A stretch of DNA of 64,000 nt. It comes from Ailurus styani (Eukaryota; Chordata; Mammalia; Carnivora; Ailuridae). The stretch is taken from contig LNAC01000773.1 in assembly GCA_002007465.1 (NCBI GenBank), forward strand, positions 441,863-505,862, written 5' to 3'. Positions 57,481-64,000 of the stretch are shown piece by piece. The notes below the pieces were generated by a model, which did not search any database, was not told the origin of the DNA, and worked only from the letters and a program-made list of their open reading frames with translations. Each line of letters begins with the position of its first letter. Positions within the stretch are counted from its first letter, which is position 1. The position numbers and the translations under genes were made by a program.

Positions 57481-59010
57481 AAAATTTCACACATCAGGCA
57501 GATGGGGAGCACATGGCATCTCCTAGCATGACGTATGACTATTCTTTCCCTTCTCATTGCCTCCTAGGCTCCATTCCCCTGATGATTGTTTTCTCCTATA
57601 TTTTTTGGCTATCATTCCTCCTCAAAATTCCACATAAGACTCTGGCAGATCAGTTAGGCCTGATTTTTATGAGTAAAATCAAGATTATTATGTATCTGCT
57701 TCCCTCAATTAGAAGGGAAAGGGAGTCAATGGTGAGGGGTGGGGGTGGACTGCTTCTCCAACAAGTCCATGGGGTGTCTTTTATGACTGTCTCATTCTCT
57801 TTTTTCTTTCAATATGAAAAGGTCATGAGCCTCATTGTCTTTTCCTACCCTCTGTACCAAATCAGTTCTCCTGACTGACCATACTCATGCCACATTCTTC
57901 CAGCAACTTGGAACCTAGTCACTTCCCTGCCAAAGAGGTGGGAATTTCTTCACCAATCAGTGTTGCCCTAGCAAACTCCAGGCCTCCCTCTTAGGTTCCT
58001 CTCAGCCTATGCTCAAGAAGAGGGATCTGATTTCCCATGTTCTGATAGAGGCTAGAGACTTCCTTTGAGATCTTAGGCTGGTAGATGAGAGCCAGTACAA
58101 ATTTCCACTGGAGTACACAACTACCACCTCTCTGATACATTAAACTGACCTTGGCCTTCCAAAGCACTCTCACTGCAGCCTGGGCCTCAAGTACACCTCT
58201 TCTCAGCATCTCAGCTGTTAAGCTGTGGCCATGGTTCCTTAAAGCTCCTTGTATAGTAACTACCAAGGGCTTGCATGTCCAGCCACATGAGTCCCCAGAT
58301 GGAAGTAGTGTCCAGAAACAGTCAGAAGGCTGGATACAGGGGGTAGTAATGCACTGTTATTTCAATGTAACAGAACAGATAGACATTGACAAAGGAGAAA
58401 CTTTTAGGACAACAGGGTTTCACCTTGACCAACCACATGACTGAGGTCCTGCTGTTGAAACAGAAGTTAAAAGAGCTATATATCTCAAAAAATATAGTAA
58501 CTATTAGTAGTATCCCTTTGTGGCATAGCACCTGAAGGCCACCATTCCTTTGTGTGGTGTCAGGACATTTAGAATAAGATTTTAAGGCTTAAGTGGATAA
58601 TGGACTGAGAATACTGATTTTTGTGGTGGTGCAAGGCAAGAGGGCTGCCAAAGTTCTGGCTTCCAGTCAATAAAAAAAAAGTCAAAATGCAGAGAACCTC
58701 CTGGAATGGCAAACTCCTAGTTTTGAGGGTCCACCGGCTGCACATGAAGGTAGGTTCAAGAGGGAGAAGAATGCTCAGATTAAAACACTGAGGGCTCCAG
58801 AATATGCAGTTGTCCATGAGGCAATCTCTAGGCCCTCATGAGGAAATTATTCTAATGTATGGTGCACATTTTCTCTAGTTAACTACATGGTACTGTCCTC
58901 TGTTTTAAAGATAAGAAATCCATTCCATTGCCAAAAGGGGGAAAAAATGAGAAAAGGGAGGTCTACCACATTGAGCTCTCCCAGTTGTTCATACTTTAAA
59001 TTACAAATCC
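57481..59010 (+). repeat. Duplicate-family block II (long form)
   Basis: Contains 'catctcctagcatgacgtatgactattctttcccttctcattgcc' (57518), the 58150-58320 segment shared with 39.93 kb, 'gaacagatagacattgacaaagg' (58373), 'cctttgtgtggtgtcaggacat' (58548), 'gagggtccaccggctgc' (58725), 'tgctcagattaaaacactga' (58770), 'cattttctctagttaactac' (58867) and 'ctaccacattgagctctcc' (58962). Confidence 0.65.
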
Positions 59011-59054
59011 CAAGAGTGCCAAGTCTGCCCCAAGGAGAGTCCCTTGGCCTGGCC

Positions 59055-59750
59055 CTGGGGGTAGAGTGTGCTATTACTTGATTAAAGAACAGATAGACAC
59101 TGGTAAGAATGTCTTTAAGGTTTTAGGACCCACAGGAGTTAGTCTTGGCTGATGAAACAAAGGCAATATTTTTTGAATAAAAGAAGAAAATAAATATTTT
59201 CAAAACTAAACCAAAAAATGGCAACAAAAAGCATTGATTCCAGGGAACACACACGAAGACTTACAGTCCTTTGTGTGATGCCAGAACTGTAACAGAAAAC
59301 TTTATGGCTTGAGGGTCTTACATGGTGAGACCTGAGAAGTCTCTCAGGATTCTTGTGTGTGTGTGGGGGGGTGGGGGTAGGGAGTAAATGGAAGAAGTTA
59401 GTCAAGAAATTGTCAAAATTCAAGACACAGAAGACCTCTTGGTAAGGCCAACTCCTATTAGAGGGTCTATTGGCTAGACCCAAGGACAAGATGAGCAGCA
59501 GGCCCAGAATGGGCAATCATTGGTGAGGAAGTCTCTTAACCTTTCTGATCTCTTCTGAATGATTGCTTTAACAAAGCCAAAGTGGTCATCTTCTATCAAA
59601 ATATAATAATAGCTTCCTCTCACTAAAAAAGGAATATAAAGTAATTGAGAAAAAAAACCACTGCACACCAGTCAAAATTCACTGAAGTGGAAGCTACCAC
59701 ATTGAAACCTACCAAGATGTTTTCATTTCCTGATGATGTCTTTTGTTTGT
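59055..59750 (+). repeat. Duplicate-family block IV (short form)
   Basis: 'gaacagatagacactggtaagaatg' (59088), 'cctttgtgtgatgccagaactgtaacagaaaactttatggcttgag' (59268), 'gagggtctattggctagacccaagg' (59460), 'gcttcctctcactaaaaaagg' (59612) and 'gctaccacattgaaacctacc' (59692) follow the order of block II, about 0.72 kb further on. Confidence 0.65.
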
Positions 59751-61244
59751 TTGTCCCTTGTGGCAAGTGTACCAATAGTTTATTTTCAGTGATAGAATGT
59801 TTTTATTAAGGGCTTCCTTTATTCCATACAGGAAACACTGGAAAGCATTTTTCCTACCCTTGCCCGAAGGAAGAAAACAAAATAAATGACAGTAAGAAAA
59901 ACTAGGGGGGAAACCAAGGGCTTATACACAAGTGGTTCAATAAACCCTACATGCTGTGTAAACTCTACATTTTGTATACTTCGATGTATATTTTAAAGCC
60001 AATTTTTATAGAAGTTGGAGTAAGAAAAAACACCTAGAAATGGGACATCTGGGAATCCCACAAAGGGGAAAATCAGGTTATATGCATCAAGGATTAGCTG
60101 CCCTTTTGGGAAACATGAAGACTGATGCAACCTCAGTTAAAGGTACAGTCCATTTTTAAATCAAAAATTAGATTGTCATTTCTTATTCTGGGCCAAAATG
60201 GAAGCTCAGAAGAGGCAGCTGTTGCTTTGAGTAACAACCCACATTTTAATGATTTCTAGCCAAGTTCAGACCATATGACCTTCAGGACAATCAGCCCATT
60301 AATCAGCAGAATGCCTCATGATTATTTGATGTGATTCAGCTCTCTATTTTCACACAAAACTCTATTATTAGCCTTATTTCTATCAAAGATCCACAGGCAC
60401 AAAGCCAGCTATGGACAACCTGAATATTTGCATTTACAGGAAGATGTGGTTTTGCAAAGGATGGAAGTCAGTGAGAATTGAAGCTGGCTGTGGTATGGGA
60501 AGATGAAAATGAGAATGTTTGCCTTTGGTAGAGTAGTAGCTGCAGCAGCTACAGAGTGGTCTTCCCTGCAGGCAGTGCTCCAGAGATTACTTTGAAAGGT
60601 CCCACTCAAGAGAAAGGTCCAAGAGCAGCTTTGGAACCCAAGCACTCAGATAAGGACAAGGTTCACTGTGAAAGCAGACTGTTATGTTAGTTCAGAGGAC
60701 CTGATTTGCAAAGAAGTCGATTACAGATCTAGCATGAATCCTCATTTTATTCTTTCCCTTTTCTGACTTCACAGAAAAGACTTCAAAGTCCTCTATCAGC
60801 CTTGACCACAGCCAAGTCTGGATTTTAAGGTCACAGAGCACTCTTGGCCAAAGACAAGATGAAGGAGGTTTAAAAGGTTGAGAGTTCTTTAAGCTCCATT
60901 CCATTTCAGTGGGAAGCAATATCAGAGACCCTTAGAAAAGGACTTGAGTTGTTGAATCATCAACTCATTTGTCAGAGGTAGTTACATAGGAACAATGGAA
61001 GGTTTTAAAGAAGTGGCCTCATGAATGTATAAGCAAGAGTGTCTGATATTATACAGACCTTCTTCACTGAGGGGGCCAGCTAAATCCCTGGATGACCATA
61101 GAACTTGCTCATTAGTACACTAGATTTACAAGAAAAATAATAAAATATCTTACTAGCATACACCTGACTTCTAGAAGGAACACAAGTCACCCTGTCTCAC
61201 TCCACAAGAGGGAAGCATCAATTGTCTTGAAAAGAGGCCATACA
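59751..61244. other. Unique sequence
   Basis: No recognised repeat or coding signature; frames under 80 codons. Confidence 0.45.
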
Positions 61245-61454
61245 ATACTGAGAGCTAAAAGTAAGGACTGTGATGCAAACAGTAAATAAAAGAGAGCAGG
61301 GATAACTATATTAATATCTAAAAAAATAAACTCTAAGTCAGAAACTGTTACAAGTGACAAAGAAGGGCATTGTATAGTGAAAAAATGGTCAGTTCACCAA
61401 GAAGATATAGTGGTTATAAATATTTATGCAGCTAGCCTCAGAGCTCCTAAATAA

Positions 61455-61742
61455 ATGACGCAAACTTTGACAGCATTCAGGGTAGAAATAAGCATCAACA
61501 CAATAATAGTAGGAGATTTCAATACCCCACTTTCAAAAATATATAGAAAAATCAGACAAAAGATGAATAAGGAAATAGATGACTTGAAAAACATCACAGA
61601 CCATTTGGGTCTAATAGACATACACAGAATACTTCACCCAACAATACCAGAATACACATTCTTCTTAAATACACATGAAGCATTCTCCAAGACAGACCAT
61701 ATTTTAGGTCACAAAATAGGTCTTCACAACCAAGAAGCTTGA
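61455..61742 (+). pseudogene. L1 ORF2 endonuclease fragment
   Basis: This frame encodes the C-terminal half of the L1 APE-like endonuclease, which nicks target DNA to prime reverse transcription. The motif 'VGDFNTPLS' carries the conserved Asp-Phe-Asn of this fold and 'SKTDHILGHK' carries the Ser-x-x-Asp-His catalytic block. The N-terminal part with the first catalytic residues is out of frame or lost. The frame ends in a stop after 'GLHNQEA', while ORF2 sequence ('SDHNRMKLEI') goes on in another frame, showing a frameshift and stop. A later frame (62030-62287) is the Lys-rich linker before the reverse transcriptase. Confidence 0.9.
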
Positions 61743-61979
61743 AATCATACAAAGTATCTTTTCTGATCACAATAGAATGAAACTAGAAATCAATAGCAAA
61801 AGGAAAACTAGAAAAGCCACAAATATGTGGAAATTAAACAACACATTTTTAAACAACCAATGGATCAAAGAATAAGTCACAGGGAAATTAGAAAACACCT
61901 TGAGACAAATGAAATGGAAACACAACACACCAAAGCTTAATGTGATGCAATGAAAGCAGGGAAATTTAGAGATCTCTGT

Positions 61980-62022
61980 GTGAAAAAAAAAAGAGAGAGA
62001 AAGAAAAAGAAAAAGAAAAAAG
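61980..62022 (+). repeat. A-rich (GAAAAA)n tract
   Basis: 'gaaagaaaaagaaaaagaaa' local expansion inside the L1 segment. Confidence 0.85.
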
Positions 62023-62394
62023 ATCTCAAATGAACAAAATAATTTTACATAGCAAAAAATTAGAAAAACAAACTAAACCCAAAGCTAATAGAAAGAAGAA
62101 AATAATAAAGATTAGAACAGAGGTAAATGAAATAGAAAATAGAAAAATATTGGGGAAAAATCAACAAAATGAAGACATTGTTTTTGAAAATATCAACAAC
62201 ACTGGCAAATTCTTGGATAGATTAACTAAGAAAGACAGAGAGAAGATTCAAAAACTAAAATCAGAAATGAAAGAGGGAAAATTATAAGTGATGCCAAAGA
62301 AATAATAAGGCTTATAAGTGTAAGGTTTCCCGGTAGCCCTCCCAGTAACGGCGGATTAAACAAAGCACCAGACGAATAGGCACGAGGGGAGATT

Positions 62395-62400
62395 TTTAAT
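62395..62400 (-). terminator. LTR polyadenylation signal
   Basis: ATTAAA on the minus strand within the LTR, about 80 bp downstream of the TATA box, so it would serve the viral transcript ending in this 3' LTR. Confidence 0.75.
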
Positions 62401-62476
62401 AGAGATGCCCTCGGGCGAGGTTCCGCGACTCCGAGAGAAGGGAGTCGGGGAAGTCGCACCTGGGGAGGATGCGCAC

Positions 62477-62488
62477 GGGTTTTTATGG
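62477..62488 (-). promoter_or_regulatory. LTR TATA box
   Basis: CCATAAAAACCC on the minus strand with a CCAAT box about 45 bp upstream. If still active it would drive transcription leftwards into the L1 and the unique sequence before 61 kb. Confidence 0.75.
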
Positions 62489-62684
62489 GGTGTGGGCGGA
62501 ACAGGGGAACATGACCGTAACTGGTAGGAGATTGGATGGAGTTCAGCCCTCGGTTTCCCGCCGAAGCTCTGGCCTTGGCGGTCTTTTGAGAGTGGAAGCT
62601 GATTAGAGGGGGGCGGGGCGGTGAGACAGTAGGGCAGCCGCCATCTTGTGGCCTCCTCAGTTCCCCGGACCTGTCGGCCCAACA

Positions 62685-62763
62685 TTCCGACCTTTTGTTT
62701 TATATAATGGTGCCAGGGGCGTCGACTCTTCTTTGGCTACTTCCTGCTGACGGTGGGGCGTCG
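62685..62763 (-). other. ERV polypurine tract and env 3' leader
   Basis: Directly upstream of the LTR on the minus strand is 'aaaacaaaaggtcggaa', the position and composition expected for the polypurine tract that primes plus-strand synthesis. Confidence 0.7.
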
Positions 62764-63510
62764 TCATAGAGGTAGTCGGAAGTGGGCAGGCGGGAGTAGG
62801 GGTGTAGGAGGAGCTGGTGGGCCATCACTCGTGATATTTTGCAGACTCTGTTGGACAAATTGGAGGATACAAGGGGCCACCATTAGTAATATGCAGAGGA
62901 AGATTAGTGGGGTTAGGACTGGGAGTAACCAGGCTGTTAGAGAGGAATTCCACCATTGGGATGAGGCAGGTGCCTCGGGGTGGTATCGGTTGCTGAGAGA
63001 CTCACGGACTTGAACCGGGGTGTGGATGTTGGTTTTGACTACACCTGATTTGTTGATGTAGTGGCAGCATTCTTCATTGAGGAACCTACAGGTCCCGCCT
63101 TTGTCCGCGGTGAGGAGGTCCAGGGCTCGTTGATTCTGCAAGGCACCTGGGCCACTGAGGTGACCTGTCACTGTAGGGATGCCAGGGACTCTGCCGATGC
63201 CTCAACGGCTGTCCGGAGCTGTTGGGACAGGTATGGCGGGGGTGGAGGAGCCTCGCTGGATGGAAAGAAAGGCAGGTATGGTGAAGTTAATGGAGGCCTG
63301 GCTTCCTCCTGGCTGACAATCCGTGGTGGTGAGGAGGCTGGACCAAGTGACAGCACTGCTGGTCCAGGTCTCAGTAAGGTAGAACCGCCATCGAAACTCT
63401 GGATCACTGGAGGAATACCTAGGGGGAGGAATTGAGAGGAGGAGGAGGAGGAGGGGCAGTGTGGGATATCTGCAGTTTAGTGGGCCCCAGGGCCTGTGAG
63501 GTCCAGACAT
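62764..63510 (-). pseudogene. env: ERV env with large internal deletion
   Basis: Gammaretrovirus-like envelope remnant on the minus strand. The start at 63510 is followed by a hydrophobic signal peptide (seven-residue Leu run, about residues 19-25) and the first about 80 residues of the surface subunit. A TGA stop (63202-63204) follows in the same frame, and the frame reopens straight into the transmembrane subunit: the heptad/immunosuppressive-like stretch 'LQNQRALDLLTADKGG', a CX6CC motif (63064-63090), a membrane span (about 62854-62940) and a Pro-rich tail ending at 62764. Most of the surface subunit, its cleavage site and the fusion peptide are missing, so no functional envelope can be made. 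Confidence 0.88.
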
Positions 63511-64000
63511 CCTGTGGTGGGGCTTGCTTTAGTTTGGAGATGTGTACCCATGGGTGGTGTCCCAGGAGCTTGGTGGCCGTGGGGGTTGTGAGGACAACTG
63601 TATGGGGGCCAGTCCACCTGGGCTGCAGGGATTTTGGATGTAATTTCCTTAGGAGGACCTGGTCCCCTGGACTTAGGACCTGGGGGATGTCTCTGTTGGG
63701 GTTCCTGGGGGCAGGGATTGCTTCGTCGGCGTGTGCCTGTAAAAGAGCCTGTAGGAGAGTTAAGGCAGGTAGGATAAGAGAGGCGGAGGAGAAGCGGGGA
63801 GGTTGTGGTCAAGTAGGGAGGGCCTCCCATACAGGAGTTCGAAGGGGCTTATTCCTGACAGTCCTCTAGGGGAAGCTCTTAATCTGGCGAGTGCCAAGGG
63901 AAGGAGGGTTGGCTAAGACAGGCGGGTTTCTAGGGTGAGTTTGGTAAGCTGTTCTTTGAGAAGGCCGTTGGCCCTTTTAACCTTACCCGAGGATTGGGGG
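63419..64000 (-). pseudogene. pol: ERV pol, integrase C-terminal part
   Basis: On the minus strand the right edge of the window encodes the end of the integrase core ('SSGKVKRANGLLK', 'SPFELLYGRP' at about 63827-63856) and the C-terminal SH3-like domain ('GDQVLLRKLHPKSLQPRW', 'TGPHTVVLTTPTA'), ending at a stop at 63419-63421. The last about 90 bp overlap the env start (63510), the arrangement known for gammaretroviruses. An in-frame stop replaces a codon shortly after 'TLETRLS' (near 63916), and at least one more change breaks the frame between core and C-terminal domain, so it is a pseudogene. The rest of the provirus lies beyond 64000. Confidence 0.88.

Larger units (their letters stand above)
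61245..62318 (+). mobile_element. L1 ORF2 5' segment cut by an ERV
   Basis: L1 ORF2 endonuclease and following region in sense orientation ('gagagcagggataactatattaatatct', 'gtaggagatttcaataccccac', 'gacagaccatattttaggtcacaaaa', 'tctgatcacaatagaatgaaactagaaatcaatagc', 'acaaatatgtggaaattaaacaacac', 'accaaagcttaatgtgatgcaatgaaagc'). It stops at 62318 exactly where the retroviral LTR begins, so its continuation should lie beyond the ERV, outside the window. Confidence 0.92.
62319..62684 (-). mobile_element. ERV class I 3' LTR, antisense
   Basis: The 366-bp LTR has the canonical ends: read on the minus strand it begins TGTTGGGCCGACAGG and ends ACCTTACA. It carries a CCAAT box (minus strand, 62531-62535), a TATA box ATAAAA (62481-62486) and the poly-A signal ATTAAA (62395-62400). 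It is GC-rich and CpG-rich compared with the window, as expected for a comparatively young provirus. U3 is about 62452-62684, R and U5 the remainder; the exact R limits are inferred from the TATA and poly-A positions. Confidence 0.9.

Noticed and set aside
39900..59800. Possibility that the tandem repeats are the repeat regions of an XIST-like noncoding RNA
   Set aside because: No A-repeat core is visible on either strand, and the region carries several L1 and SINE insertions, which would be unusual inside such an exon. The repeats remain unassigned.
62753..63435. Plus-strand frames over the ERV
   Set aside because: They are antisense shadows of env and pol, whose motifs are on the minus strand.
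1..64000. Bacterial-type features (operons, ribosome binding sites, CRISPR, IS elements)
   Set aside because: The repeat content is that of a mammalian nuclear genome, and none of these structures is present.

Overview
This is a gene-poor, repeat-dense piece of a mammalian nuclear genome. At least sixteen tRNA-Lys-derived carnivore SINEs (Can-SINE/SINEC type, with a 'gggcacctgggtggctcag' head and a CT-rich, AATAAA/poly-A tail) and several carnivore-type L1 3' ends place it in Carnivora, Caniformia. The short antisense SINE form containing 'acaagtaggcagagaggcag' suggests a mustelid, but that finer call is inference. I found no intact host protein-coding gene, tRNA, rRNA or CRISPR array. The open reading frames over 60 codons are chance frames or decayed transposon genes. 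One assembly gap (161 Ns, 41383-41543) and one single N (34886) are present. Layout: 0-20 kb holds L1 fragments (one with a 5' inversion at 7.1-8.0 kb), two MLT1/MaLR LTRs (9.7 and 16.2 kb), MIR and L2 fossils, a hAT-like DNA transposon fossil (15.1 kb) and seven SINEs, several with clear target-site duplications. 20-39 kb is mainly old unique sequence with MIR/L2 relics, including two long antisense L2-like elements at 23.1-24.3 and 30.6-31.8 kb, further SINEs and long purine/pyrimidine tracts. 39.9-44.2 kb is a cluster of diverged local tandem repeats with periods near 105, 72, 117 and 107 bp that I cannot assign to a known family. It is interrupted by an L1 that contains the gap. 44.2-53.5 kb holds old and young L1 fragments, SINEs and a CCAAT/TATA cluster resembling an LTR promoter. 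53.6-59.8 kb contains several related copies of a 0.65-1.5 kb unit, also unassigned, and one block of it (58.15-58.32 kb) matches 39.93-40.06 kb. 61.2-62.3 kb is an L1 ORF2 5' segment in which the endonuclease motifs remain visible. At 62319 the L1 is cut by an antisense class I (gammaretrovirus-like) endogenous retrovirus that runs off the right edge: its 3' LTR (62319-62684), an env pseudogene with a large internal deletion, and the C-terminal part of pol integrase. Gene cooperation: none is visible. The only coding relics are the L1 ORF2 fragments and the ERV pol/env remnants, and all are broken. The parts most likely to be undescribed are the two tandem/duplicated repeat complexes at 40-44 kb and 54-60 kb.
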